From: Cellulomonas_A sp047229345
GTDB taxonomy: Bacteria > Actinomycetota > Actinomycetes > Actinomycetales > Cellulomonadaceae
Length of the DNA: 64,000 nucleotides
Assembly (NCBI RefSeq): GCF_047229345.1
Contig: NZ_JBFTER010000001.1
Span: 62,001-126,000 of the forward strand
Direction of reading: 5' to 3'
Part shown: one piece after another, positions 17,324-25,329 of the stretch
How positions within the stretch are numbered: position 1 is the stretch's first letter
Layout: the number at the start of each line of letters is the position of its first letter
Made by a program: the position numbers and the translations under genes
Notes under the pieces: model-generated
Seen by the model: the letters and a program-made list of their open reading frames with translations, nothing else
Told to the model about the DNA's origin: nothing
The model's database searches: none

Positions 17324-17734
17324 CTACGGACCGTCGTCGAGCTCAGCGATCTTTCGGCCGACGGCCAGAGCCACCTTCTCCAGGTCGTGTCGCGCGAGGC
17401 GGTGCGACGCCGAGGCGTGCGCAGTCGCGCGCACGCCATGTGCTTCGGCGACGGGATCGGCGGTCAGCAGCAGGAGCGTCCCGCCCGTGGCCATCGGGAC
17501 GAGGTGCACGGCGACTCGGAAGTCGAGTCCCTCCCATCGCGCGGACCCGTCGGCGGCCTCACCGGGGGCGACCACGTCGAGCGAGACGTCGGTGTGCTCG
17601 AGGTGCCAGACCTCGCCCTGGTCACCCTCGACGACGCTCGTCAGAACGCGCCAGACGACGGAGGTCGATGCGGGAAGCTCGACGCTGGCGGCCGTCTGCT
17701 TCGGGATCACCGGATCGCCCCCATGCCTCGACAC
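17324..17734 (-). CDS. Hypothetical protein, SRPBCC-like
   Basis: Predicted 136-residue protein. The opening SVELPASTSVVWRVLTSV, alternating strands (VWHLEHTDVSLDVVAPGE, LDFRVAVHLVPM) and a final amphipathic helix (HDLEKVALAVGRKIAEL) resemble the START/SRPBCC ligand-binding fold, but the match is by eye only. GTG at 17734 is used; a GTG at 17710 after a G-rich stretch is an alternative. It ends in TAG and an orphan coding fragment follows in another frame. Confidence 0.5.
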   Translation of the reverse strand: MSRHGGDPVIPKQTAASVELPASTSVVWRVLTSVVEGDQGEVWHLEHTDVSLDVVAPGEAADGSARWEGLDFRVAVHLVPMATGGTLLLLTADPVAEAHGVRATAHASASHRLARHDLEKVALAVGRKIAELDDGP

Positions 17735-17951
17735 GCGTCCTCGTCATCATCGGGGAGTCCAGGCGGTTCGTCCACTCTCCGACGTGGCGGCTGCAACCCG
17801 TCACCTGCGTGCGGCGCTCAGCTCGTCGAGCGCGCATCGCGTCCCCCGCTGCCGCCGCCCGAGGCTCGGCGCGCCAGATCGTCGCCCGAAGGCAGCACGG
17901 CTGGGCCATTCGAGTGAGGAGGTCCACAGGGTCCGACCTGCGCAGACGCAG

Positions 17952-18025
17952 TGCCCCGAGTGGGATTCGAACCCACACTGGATCGGGTTTGAGCCGAACG
18001 CCTCTGCCGATTGGGCTATCGGGGC
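17952..18025 (-). tRNA. tRNA with anticodon CAA (tRNA-Leu by anticodon), short variable arm
   Basis: A 74-nt cloverleaf can be drawn. The acceptor stem GCCCCGA/TCGGGGC is perfect over 7 bp, the discriminator is A, and CCA is not encoded. The T arm GTGGG-TTCGAAT-CCCAC is perfect. The anticodon loop is CTCAAAC with anticodon CAA at 17989-17991 on the minus strand; the stem has one U-U mismatch at 27-43. The D stem has only three good pairs. The variable region is just 5 nt (CCAGT), whereas bacterial leucine tRNAs normally have a long variable arm. So the tRNA call is strong but its charging identity is uncertain. Confidence 0.82.
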
Positions 18026-18109
18026 CGCGCAGCAGGGTACCGCGACCCGCCCGGGCCGACGTGCGCCCGTCGTGCCCGAACCTGGGGTTCCGGCATTAGG
18101 CTGTGCGCC

Positions 18110-18814
18110 GTGAGCACCAAGGACGCGAAGCCGAGCATGCCCTCCACCGACGAGTCGGCCACCGCTCTCGACCTGACCGCCACGGGGGAGCCGACGTCGG
18201 CCCCCGAGCCGCAGGACGAGGCGCCGGCGCGTCCGGCACGCCGTGCGGTCGTCGCGGAGGACGAGGCGCTGATCCGCATGGACGTCGTCGAGACGCTGCG
18301 CGAGGCGGGCTTCGACGTCGTGGGCGAGGCCGGCGACGGCGAGCGTGCGGTCGAGCTCGCGACCGAGCTCAAGCCGGACGTCGTCGTCATGGACGTGAAG
18401 ATGCCGGTGCTCGACGGGATCTCCGCCGCGGAGCGGATCGGCAAGGCGCACCTCGCGCCGGTCGTGCTGCTCACCGCGTTCTCCCAGACCGAGCTCGTGG
18501 AGCGGGCGCGCGACGCCGGGGCGATGGCCTACGTCGTCAAGCCGTTCTCGCCCGCGGACCTGCTCCCGGCCGTCGAGATCGCCATCTCCCGGTACGCGCA
18601 GATCACGGCGCTCGAGTCCGAGGTCGCGGACCTCGCCGAGCGGTTCGAGACGCGCAAGCGCGTGGACCGGGCGAAGGGCCTGCTCATGACGAAGATGGGC
18701 CTCACGGAGCCCGAGTCGTTCCGCTGGATCCAGAAGACGTCGATGGACCGTCGCCTCACGATGCGCGAGGTCGCCGACGCGGTCATCGAGCAGGTCGGCG
18801 GCGGCAGCGACTGA
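18110..18814 (+). CDS. ANTAR domain response regulator (PdtaR-like)
   Basis: Predicted 234-residue response regulator that acts on RNA. After a low-complexity tail (about 1-44) comes a receiver domain (about 45-165) with acidic pocket AEDEA, phospho-acceptor Asp95 in VVVMDVKMP, and Lys144 in YVVKPFS. The C-terminal ANTAR domain (about 170-230) includes KRVDRAKGLLMTKMGLTE; ANTAR proteins bind paired hairpins in nascent RNA to prevent termination. GTG start at 18110 is preceded by TAGGCT (18097-18102) 7 nt upstream, so it is probably leaderless. No histidine kinase is adjacent; in related bacteria the partner is encoded elsewhere. Confidence 0.93.
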   Translation: MSTKDAKPSMPSTDESATALDLTATGEPTSAPEPQDEAPARPARRAVVAEDEALIRMDVVETLREAGFDVVGEAGDGERAVELATELKPDVVVMDVKMPVLDGISAAERIGKAHLAPVVLLTAFSQTELVERARDAGAMAYVVKPFSPADLLPAVEIAISRYAQITALESEVADLAERFETRKRVDRAKGLLMTKMGLTEPESFRWIQKTSMDRRLTMREVADAVIEQVGGGSD

Positions 18815-18826
18815 CCCGAACAGGTG

Positions 18827-18861
18827 AAGGGCCCGGACCGGTCGACCGGTTCCGGGCCTTT
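18827..18861 (+). terminator. Intrinsic terminator of the ANTAR regulator gene
   Basis: AAGGGCCCGGA pairs with TTCCGGGCCTTT, extended by the inner ACCGGT/ACCGGT arms, followed by TTTCT. This is the most classical terminator in the window. Confidence 0.85.
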
Positions 18862-18918
18862 CTCACGTGTGCGCTCTTGGTTACAACTCGGCAACAAGAT
18901 GAGCCGAGACGGTACAAG

Positions 18919-18949
18919 TCACATCGCGGACACAAAGGATGGGTACCTT
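18919..18949 (+). promoter_or_regulatory. livK promoter with the shared liv element
   Basis: TCACATCGCGGACACAAA at 18919-18936 is followed after exactly 7 nt by TACCTT (18944-18949), a TANNNT -10 hexamer. The same 18-mer with one change and the same 7-nt gap to a -10 hexamer precedes livH at 25094-25124 on the other strand. CACATC at 18920-18925 is 18 nt from the -10 and could be the -35. Predicted start near 18956, giving a leader of about 56 nt. Confidence 0.7.
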
Positions 18950-19011
18950 TCCCGCACAGTTCGACCCTCGGCACTCGTGCCGAGAGGACCGTGACCGAAG
19001 GGGTACCTCGT

Positions 19012-20271
19012 ATGACTCGATCGACCGGGCTCCGCGCCTTTGCTGTTGCCGGCGCGCTCGCCCTCGCTCTGACCGCCTGCTCCTCCGACTCGGGAACGTC
19101 GGAGGAGCCGTCGGAGACGAGCGCCGCCGGCAGCACCGACGCGCTCGTGATCGGCACCCTGCTCCCGCAGACCGGCTCGCTCGCGTTCCTCGGCCCGCCC
19201 GAGATCGCCGGCGTGAACCTCGCCGTCGAGGAGATCAACGAGGCCGGCGGTGTCCTGGGCAACGACGTGACCGTCGAGCACGCGGACTCCTCCGACGCCG
19301 ACCACGCCGAGGTCGCCACGCAGTCCGTGACGGACCTCCTCGGCAAGGGCGTGCAGGTCATCATCGGTGCCGCGTCGTCGTCGGTCACGCGCAACGTTGT
19401 GGACGACATCACGAACGCCGAGGTCGTGCAGATCTCCCCGGCGAACACCGCGACCGACCTCTCGGGCCGCGACCCGTTCTACTTCCGCACGGCGCCCTCG
19501 GACCTGCTCCAGGGTGCGGCGCTCGGCAACCTGATCCTCGGCGACGGCTACACCAACGTCGCGGCGCTCGTCTTCAACGAGGACTACGGCACGTCGCTGC
19601 GCGACGTCCTGAAGTCCACGATCGAGGACGCGGGCGGCACGCTCACCTACGGCAACCCCGGTGAGGAGTTCGACCCGACCGAGCAGAACTACGCCACGAT
19701 CGTGAGCAACGCGCTCGCGACGAACCCGGACGCCCTCGCGGTGATCGCGTTCGAGCAGACCAAGCTCATCGTCCCCGAGCTCAAGGCGCAGGGCTTCGAC
19801 ACCTCGAAGCTGTACTTCGTCGACGGCAACCTGTCGGACTACTCGGCGGACCTCGAGCCGGGCACGCTGACCGGTGCGCAGGGCACGCTCCCCGGCGCGT
19901 TCCCGGACGAGGAGTTCCAGGGCCGCCTCAAGGAGATCGACCCCGAGCTCAAGGACTTCTCGTACGCGGCGGAGTCCTACGACGCGACGATCCTGTCGGC
20001 CCTCGCGGCCGTCAAGGGCGGCGGCACGGACGGCAAGACCATCCAGGCCAACCTCGCGGCGGTCTCCGGCGCGAACGGTGGCACCGAGGTCTCCACGTTC
20101 GCCGAGGGCATCGAGGCGCTCGAGGCGGGCGACGAGATCACGTACAAGGCGGTCTCCGGTGCCGGCTCGTTCAACGACGACAACGACCCGTCGTCGGCGT
20201 TCATCGGGATCTACAAGTACGGCGAGGACAACAAGTACACGTGGATCAAGGCGGAGTTCGGCGAGCTCTGA
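19012..20271 (+). CDS. livK: Branched-chain amino acid ABC transporter substrate-binding lipoprotein
   Basis: Predicted 419-residue periplasmic-type binding protein of the Leu/Ile/Val family. The signal peptide ends in lipobox LTAC with Cys23 as the lipid anchor, followed by a Ser/Glu/Thr-rich linker. The mature domain begins ALVIGTLLPQTGSLAFLGPP, the family's ligand-pocket opening, and has VIIGAASSSVTRNV and VVQISPANTATDL typical of LivJ/LivK. ATG at 19012 follows GAAGGGG. It is separated from and convergent with livHMGF but shares their promoter element, so it should feed that transporter. Two strong hairpins follow. Confidence 0.92.
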   Translation: MTRSTGLRAFAVAGALALALTACSSDSGTSEEPSETSAAGSTDALVIGTLLPQTGSLAFLGPPEIAGVNLAVEEINEAGGVLGNDVTVEHADSSDADHAEVATQSVTDLLGKGVQVIIGAASSSVTRNVVDDITNAEVVQISPANTATDLSGRDPFYFRTAPSDLLQGAALGNLILGDGYTNVAALVFNEDYGTSLRDVLKSTIEDAGGTLTYGNPGEEFDPTEQNYATIVSNALATNPDALAVIAFEQTKLIVPELKAQGFDTSKLYFVDGNLSDYSADLEPGTLTGAQGTLPGAFPDEEFQGRLKEIDPELKDFSYAAESYDATILSALAAVKGGGTDGKTIQANLAAVSGANGGTEVSTFAEGIEALEAGDEITYKAVSGAGSFNDDNDPSSAFIGIYKYGEDNKYTWIKAEFGEL

Positions 20272-20280
20272 CCTGACCCC

Positions 20281-20308
20281 CGGGTGACGTCCGCGAGGAC
20301 GTCACCCG
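20281..20308 (+). terminator. Hairpin 1 after livK
   Basis: CGGGTGACGTCC / GGACGTCACCCG, 12 perfect base pairs with a GCGA loop, 9 nt after the livK stop. Confidence 0.75.
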
Positions 20309-20320
20309 CGGCTCCGCACC

Positions 20321-20368
20321 GCACGACGACGGCCCGGTGGGTGACATCCCACCGGGCCGTCGTCGTGC
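20321..20368. terminator. Hairpin 2 after livK, 21-bp perfect stem
   Basis: Positions 20321-20341 pair perfectly with 20348-20368 around a 6-nt loop (TGACAT). It is exceptionally long for an intrinsic terminator and symmetric, so it could act in both directions. Confidence 0.8.
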
Positions 20369-20738
20369 CTGCGCCGTCCCGCTCGCTGCGTGGGCCGACG
20401 ACGCGCGGCGCTCGTCGACCCGGGCCCGTCACGGCTCAGGTCGGGGCTCGGGCAGCCGCGCCGCCGGCGCCCAGCGGGACCGACGCGCCCGCATCGGGCA
20501 CGGCAGCCCGGCGCGGCACCCGTGTCGCGGGCTCGCCACGGCAACACTGTGGGGGCACACCGGTCCTGGTCGGCAGCGACAGCCCTGCAGGGTGCGCACC
20601 CGACGCAGGTGTCGCTACGCCGCACTCGGGCCGCCACCCGACCCGGGGGCGCGACGGCCACGCCGACGGGGCCGCGTGCGACGGGCGTCATGCACCGGCG
20701 CCCGCGCCCCGGGACTTCGCCCCGCCCGCCGGGCAGCA
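20369..20738. other. Gene-free spacer between convergent liv genes
   Basis: About 370 nt of GC-rich sequence between the livK hairpins and the livF hairpin. Long frames cross it on both strands but none looks coding. I see no promoter or repeat in it. Confidence 0.5.
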
Positions 20739-20771
20739 CGAAGGGCCGGGGTCCTCGACCCCGGCCCTTCG
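20739..20771 (-). terminator. Terminator of the livHMGF operon
   Basis: CGAAGGGCCGGGGTC (20739-20753) pairs perfectly with 20757-20771, 15 bp with a 3-nt loop. It lies 20 nt beyond the livF stop. Confidence 0.8.
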
Positions 20772-20790
20772 TCGCGTCCTGCGCCCGGCG

Positions 20791-21645
20791 TCAGAGCGTC
20801 GGGTCACCGCCGAGCGGCTTGGCCGTCGAGACGGCCGGGCCGTCCGCGGTGTGGCTCGCGGCGCTCTCGACGTCGGTCGCGAGCGTCCCGAGGTACAGCT
20901 CGATGACCTTCGGGTCGTTCATGAGCTGGCGACCCGGGCCCGAGTACGCGTTGCGGCCCTGGTCGAGCACGTACGCGCGGTCGCAGATCTGCAGCGCGCG
21001 GCGGGCGTTCTGCTCGACGATCACGACCGACACGCCGGCCTTGTTGATGCGCCGCGTCCGCAGGAACGTCTCGTCCTGGCGCACGGGGGACAGGCCCGCG
21101 GACGGCTCGTCGAGCAGCAGCACCGACGGGTTCATCATGAGCGCACGCGCCATCGCGACCATCTGGCGCTCGCCGCCGGAGAGCGACCCGGCGCTCTGCT
21201 TGCGCCGCTCGCCGAGCGTCGGGAAGAGGTCGACGATGAAGTCGAACCGCTCGTTGAACGTCTTGGGCGCCTGGAACACGCCCATCTGCAGGTTCTCCTC
21301 GATGGACAGCGAGGGGAACACGTTGTTGTTCTGCGGCACGAACCCGACCCCGCGGCGCACGAGGGAGTCGGCGCGGTGGTTGGTGATGTCCTCGCCCTGG
21401 AGCGTCACGGTGCCGGAGCGGATCGTGACGAGGCCGAAGAGGGCCTTGAGCAGCGTGGACTTCCCGGCGCCGTTCGGGCCGATGATGCCGACGAGCTCAC
21501 CGGGGTGGCACACGAGGTTGCACCCGTTGAGGATGTCGACGCCCGGCAGGTACCCGGCGATCAGGTCCGTGGCGGCCAGCAGCGGCTCGCCCGCGGGCGC
21601 CCCGCGGTGCAGGTCGTCTCTCGTCGCGCTCGGCTGGGCGGTCAT
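20791..21645 (-). CDS. livF: Branched-chain amino acid ABC transporter ATP-binding protein LivF
   Basis: Predicted 284-residue ATPase. Walker A GPNGAGKST (about residue 55-63), the Q-loop in GFVPQNNNVFPSLSIEEN, signature LSGGERQMVAMARAL, Walker B VLLLDEPSAGLSP and switch His replaced by Gln in VIVEQNAR, as is usual in LivF. A C-terminal extension of about 25 residues follows the core. ATG at 21645 overlaps the livG stop by 4 nt (ATGA), so the two are coupled. It forms the ATPase heterodimer with LivG at the cytoplasmic face. Confidence 0.94.
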   Translation of the reverse strand: MTAQPSATRDDLHRGAPAGEPLLAATDLIAGYLPGVDILNGCNLVCHPGELVGIIGPNGAGKSTLLKALFGLVTIRSGTVTLQGEDITNHRADSLVRRGVGFVPQNNNVFPSLSIEENLQMGVFQAPKTFNERFDFIVDLFPTLGERRKQSAGSLSGGERQMVAMARALMMNPSVLLLDEPSAGLSPVRQDETFLRTRRINKAGVSVVIVEQNARRALQICDRAYVLDQGRNAYSGPGRQLMNDPKVIELYLGTLATDVESAASHTADGPAVSTAKPLGGDPTL

Positions 21646-22601
21646 CGCTGCTCCTTCTCGACGAGGGCCTCGGCCTCGAGCTGCTCGGCGACGTCGTCGG
21701 TGAGCAGGCTGTCGTCCCCGAGGTCGGTGTCGTGGTGTGCTCCCAGGTACGCGTCGACGACGGCCTGGTTGTGCATGACGGTCTCGGGCGGGCCCTCCGC
21801 GACGATGCGTCCCTCCGCCATGACGACGACCCAGTCGGAGATGTGACGCACCATGTGCATGTCGTGCTCGACGAAGAGCACGGTCGTGCCCTCGTCGCGG
21901 AGCGTCTCGATGTGGCCGAGCAGCGACTGCGTGAGCGCCGGGTTCACCCCGGCCATCGGCTCGTCGAGCATGACCATCGTCGGCTTCGTCATGAGCGCCC
22001 GCGCCATCTCGAGGAGCTTGCGCTGACCACCGGACAGCGAGCCCGCGAAGTCGTCCTTCTTCTCGAGCAGCTTGAAGCGCGCGAGCAGGTCCTCGGCCTG
22101 CGCGGTGATCTCGGCCTCGCGGCTGCGCCACAGCGGCGGCACGAGCGCGGTGAGGAGGTTCTCCCCGGGCTGGTCCGTCGCACCGAGCCGCATGTTCTCG
22201 ATCACGGTCATGCGTGACAGCGCCTTGGTCAGCTGGAAGGTGCGCACCATGCCGGCACGCGCGACCTTGCCGGCGGGGACCCGTCCGAGGGAGCGGCCCT
22301 CGAAGCTCCACGTGCCGGTGTTCGGCCGGTCGAAGCCCGTGAGCAGGTTGAACAGGGTCGTCTTGCCGGCGCCGTTGGGTCCGATGAGGGCCGTGATGGC
22401 CCCGCGCTGGACCTCGAGGTGGTCGACGTCGACGGCGGTCATGCCACCGAACGTCCGCGTCACGCTCTCCGCGACGAGGATCGCGTCGGGCTTCGGCGCG
22501 CCGGGGGCGTGCGGGACGTCGGCGAGGTCGCGGGCGACCTGCGCCTTGCGGCTCGTGGCGACCCCGGTCGTCGCCGTGGGTGTGGGGGTCTCAGCGGACA
22601 T
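21642..22601 (-). CDS. livG: Branched-chain amino acid ABC transporter ATP-binding protein LivG
   Basis: Predicted 319-residue ATPase. A roughly 40-residue Thr/Ala/Pro-rich tail precedes the domain. Walker A GPNGAGKTTLFNLLTGF, Q-loop RTFQ, signature LSGGQRKLLEMARAL, Walker B MVMLDEPMAGVNP, and switch His in VLFVEHDMHMV. ATG at 22601 overlaps the 3' end of livM by 11 nt. The acidic C-terminal tail (DDSLLTDDVAEQLEAEA) is longer than in most LivG proteins. Confidence 0.94.
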   Translation of the reverse strand: MSAETPTPTATTGVATSRKAQVARDLADVPHAPGAPKPDAILVAESVTRTFGGMTAVDVDHLEVQRGAITALIGPNGAGKTTLFNLLTGFDRPNTGTWSFEGRSLGRVPAGKVARAGMVRTFQLTKALSRMTVIENMRLGATDQPGENLLTALVPPLWRSREAEITAQAEDLLARFKLLEKKDDFAGSLSGGQRKLLEMARALMTKPTMVMLDEPMAGVNPALTQSLLGHIETLRDEGTTVLFVEHDMHMVRHISDWVVVMAEGRIVAEGPPETVMHNQAVVDAYLGAHHDTDLGDDSLLTDDVAEQLEAEALVEKEQR

Positions 22602-23577
22602 CGATCGCCAGCTCCTTGCGGTCTCCGAGGATGCCTTGTGGTCGGAAGATCACGAGCAGCATGAGCGTGAGCCCGACGAGGACCCACCCCAGCATCTCGA
22701 TCTGCTCCGAACGCATGACGGTCGTGGGGACGACGTCGCGCAGCACCGTCTTGATGAGCATGAGGGTGGTCCAGAGGAGGATCGACCCGAGGACCGGGCC
22801 GAACACCGTCGCGGCGCCGCCCAGCAGCAGGATCGTCCAGATGTAGAACGTCATCGGGCGGCCCATGGAGTCCGGTTGGACCGCTCGTGGGAGGGCGTAG
22901 ACGATCCCGGCCACGGCCCCGAACGTCCCGCCGAGGATGAGCGCCTGCATCTTGTACGAGTAGACGTTCTTGCCGAGCGAGCGCACGGCGTCCTCGTCCT
23001 CGCGGATGCCCTTGAGCACACGGCCCCAGGGGCTGCGCATCCACAGCCAGATCGTCAGGCACGCGAGCGCGACGAGCGCCCAGCCGACGATGCGCACCCA
23101 CCAGCTGTTGGAGAGGTTGTTCGAGTACTCCCACGGCCCGATGCCGAAGTTGCCGTCGGGCAGCGGTGAGAGGTCCTGGAACGGGCCCTTGAAGCTGTCG
23201 CCCGCGAGCCCGGCGTTGCCGCCGGTCAGCCAGGTCAGCGAGGTCGAGCGTCCGACGAGGCGGACGATCTCCGCCGCGGCGATCGTGACGATCGACAGGT
23301 AGTCGCCGCGGAGCTTGAGCGTCGGGATGCCGAGGACGAGCGCGAACACGACGGCGCAGGCCATCGCGACGAGGACCGCCGCCCACACCGGCCACCCGGC
23401 CATCGAGGCGATCGCGAAGCCGTAGGCGCCGATGAGCATGAAGCCGGCCTGGCCGAAGTTCAGGAGCCCGGTCATGCCGAAGTGCACGTTGAGGCCGATG
23501 GCGGCGAGCGCGTAGGCGGCCGTGGTCGGGGCGATGATCTCGCCCGCGACGTTCGTCAGGATTCTGGTCCAGTCCAT
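22591..23577 (-). CDS. livM: Branched-chain amino acid ABC transporter permease LivM
   Basis: Predicted 328-residue permease with about nine helices. It has the family block GMTGLLNFGQAGFMLIGAYG (about residues 34-53) and the ATPase-contact loop SPWGRVLKGIREDEDAVRSL. It ends with the LVIFRPQGILGDRKEL motif found at the C-terminus of LivM proteins. ATG at 23577 lies 14 nt after the livH stop with an AGGCCTCC-type spacer. It pairs with LivH in the membrane. Confidence 0.93.
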   Translation of the reverse strand: MDWTRILTNVAGEIIAPTTAAYALAAIGLNVHFGMTGLLNFGQAGFMLIGAYGFAIASMAGWPVWAAVLVAMACAVVFALVLGIPTLKLRGDYLSIVTIAAAEIVRLVGRSTSLTWLTGGNAGLAGDSFKGPFQDLSPLPDGNFGIGPWEYSNNLSNSWWVRIVGWALVALACLTIWLWMRSPWGRVLKGIREDEDAVRSLGKNVYSYKMQALILGGTFGAVAGIVYALPRAVQPDSMGRPMTFYIWTILLLGGAATVFGPVLGSILLWTTLMLIKTVLRDVVPTTVMRSEQIEMLGWVLVGLTLMLLVIFRPQGILGDRKELAIDVR

Positions 23578-23591
23578 GGGGGAGGCCTCCG

Positions 23592-24998
23592 TCAGCCGAT
23601 GCGCTCAGCCCGGCCCAGGATGCCCTGGGGTCGGATGAGAAGGACGAGGATGAGGATCACGAGCGCCCCGGCGTAGCGCATGTCCGACGGGATCACGAGC
23701 GTCGACAGCTCGACGACGAGCCCGATGACGATCGACCCCACGAGGGCGCCGAACGCGGTGCCGAGCCCGCCGAGCGTCACGGCGGCGAACATGAGCAGCA
23801 GGATCGCGCCGCCCATGTTCCACGCGGTCGCGTTGAAGTAGAGGCCGAGGAGCACGCCGCCGAGGGCGGCGAGGCCGGTGCTGAGCGTCCAGACGATGCG
23901 CACGATGCGCTCGACGGAGATGCCCGACGCGGCCGCGAGCGCGGGGTTGTCCGAGACCGCGCGGGTCGCTCGTCCGGTCCGGGTCGCCAGCAGGAAGTAC
24001 CCGACGGCCGCGATCGCGACGAGCGCGATGAGCGCCGAGTAGATCGACTGCTGGTTGAGCAGGACGGGGCCGATCCGCACGGGGATCGGGTTCTCCCGCA
24101 CGATGCGCAGCGGACCGCCGCCCACGAAGTACTGGAACGTGTACTGCAGGACCATCGACAGGCCGATCGTGACGATCATCTGCTGCGTGGCGCCGAGGCG
24201 GCGCTTGCGGAGCTTGTGCCAGATGCCGGCGTCCTGCGCCCAGCCGGACGCCGCGCCGACGACGACGGCGAAGATCCCGGCGACCACGAGCGGCTGGCCG
24301 AGGACCTGCACGCCGAAGTACGCCAGCAGGGCGCCGAGCGTGACCTGCTCGCCGTGCGCGAAGTTGCTCAGGCCCGTCGTGCCGTAGATGAGCGACAGGC
24401 CGACCGACGCGAGCGCGAGGAGCAGCCCGAAGACCAGCCCGCTCACGGTCTGCTGGAGCACGCGCTGCGCGGTGATGCCGCCCGACGTGCCGCTCGACGG
24501 CGCGTTCGTGCCCGGTGCCGCGCTCGCGCCCGGCTCGGGCGTCGCGCCGGACCCGCCACCGGCCGCGGGGGCGCCGAGCGGGAAGAGGGCCCCGGCCGAC
24601 GAGCCCAGCCGCACCGCGACGGTGCGCGGGTTGGCGGCGGGGTCACGCAGGGTCTCGCCTGCGGGGAGCGTCTCCTCGTCGAGGGTGACGACGTAGTCGC
24701 CCGCGGTGGTCACGGCAGCGGACCAGCGGCCGTCGGCCGCGGTCTCCGCCTCGACGGTCCCGCCGGGGCCGTCGACGGTGAGCTGGACGCCCACGGCCGG
24801 TTCGCCCGCCGCGGTGCGGATCGTGCCGCCCACGCACGCGGTCGACGCGTCGGTGACGCACTGCGCCGCGGTGGCGGCGGTGGCCGCGCCCGACGACGTG
24901 AGCACTGCTGTGGTGGTCAGGAGCAAGGTGAGCACCGCGAGCGCGAGGTTGCGGCGCGCGCGGTGCTGGGAACGGCCCGTGGTCGCGACTCGGCGCAC
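23592..24998 (-). CDS. livH: LivH permease with an N-terminal extracellular Ig-like domain
   Basis: Predicted 468-residue fusion. Residues about 1-46 contain a signal peptide (NLALAVLTLLLTTTAVLTSS), then an extracytoplasmic domain (about 47-150) with two cysteines (QCVTDASTACVGGTI) and carboxypeptidase-regulatory/CnaB-like strands (TVDGPGGTVEAETAADGRWS), then a Gly/Ala/Pro/Ser linker. The LivH permease follows from about residue 185 (TVSGLVFGLLLALASVGLSL, IYGTTGLSNFAHGEQVTLGA) and ends LLIRPQGILG. GTG at 24998 is chosen because GGAGG lies 8 nt upstream; an ATG at 25028 has no such site. First gene of livHMGF. Confidence 0.9.
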   Translation of the reverse strand: MRRVATTGRSQHRARRNLALAVLTLLLTTTAVLTSSGAATAATAAQCVTDASTACVGGTIRTAAGEPAVGVQLTVDGPGGTVEAETAADGRWSAAVTTAGDYVVTLDEETLPAGETLRDPAANPRTVAVRLGSSAGALFPLGAPAAGGGSGATPEPGASAAPGTNAPSSGTSGGITAQRVLQQTVSGLVFGLLLALASVGLSLIYGTTGLSNFAHGEQVTLGALLAYFGVQVLGQPLVVAGIFAVVVGAASGWAQDAGIWHKLRKRRLGATQQMIVTIGLSMVLQYTFQYFVGGGPLRIVRENPIPVRIGPVLLNQQSIYSALIALVAIAAVGYFLLATRTGRATRAVSDNPALAAASGISVERIVRIVWTLSTGLAALGGVLLGLYFNATAWNMGGAILLLMFAAVTLGGLGTAFGALVGSIVIGLVVELSTLVIPSDMRYAGALVILILVLLIRPQGILGRAERIG

Positions 24999-25093
24999 CT
25001 GGGACCTCCATCCGTGGTGTTCTGGCATCAGGGTGGGGCGTGCTTCTCTCCCGGCGACGTTGCCGGGGTGGCGCGGTCCTCCAAGTGGGCAGG

Positions 25094-25124
25094 ACCTTAG
25101 GTGGGGTTTGTGTCCGCCATGTGA
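25094..25124 (-). promoter_or_regulatory. livHMGF promoter with the shared liv element
   Basis: On the minus strand TCACATGGCGGACACAAA (25124-25107) is followed after 7 nt by TAAGGT (25099-25094). This copies the livK arrangement: 17 of 18 identical bases and the same spacing. In this copy the core is also a dyad, GTGTC-N8-GACAC. Predicted start near 25087, about 90 nt before the livH GTG. Confidence 0.7.
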
Positions 25125-25329
25125 CACGACGCGCGGTGGTGCGAGCGCCATTCGACCATCTTTCCCCATCCGGTGTGACCTTTCGGACGTTCGCGCAGAC
25201 GTCATCCGGTCGGGCGTCCAACCGGACTAGGCAGACGGGGCAGGCTTTGCCATGATCGAGGGGCATCGTCGCCCTGGTCGCCGGACCCCCCACCCGCGAC
25301 CCGCCAGCACCGTGAGGAGGCCGACGTCC

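Noticed and set aside
17952..18025. Reading the tRNA as tRNA-Phe or an opal suppressor by shifting the anticodon loop.
   Set aside because: The 7-nt loop CTCAAAC with U33 fixes the anticodon as CAA; AAA or TCA would need a misaligned stem.
20284..21846. A 520-codon plus-strand frame between livK and livG.
   Set aside because: It runs through the livK terminators and antisense to livF; shadow of GC-rich coding.
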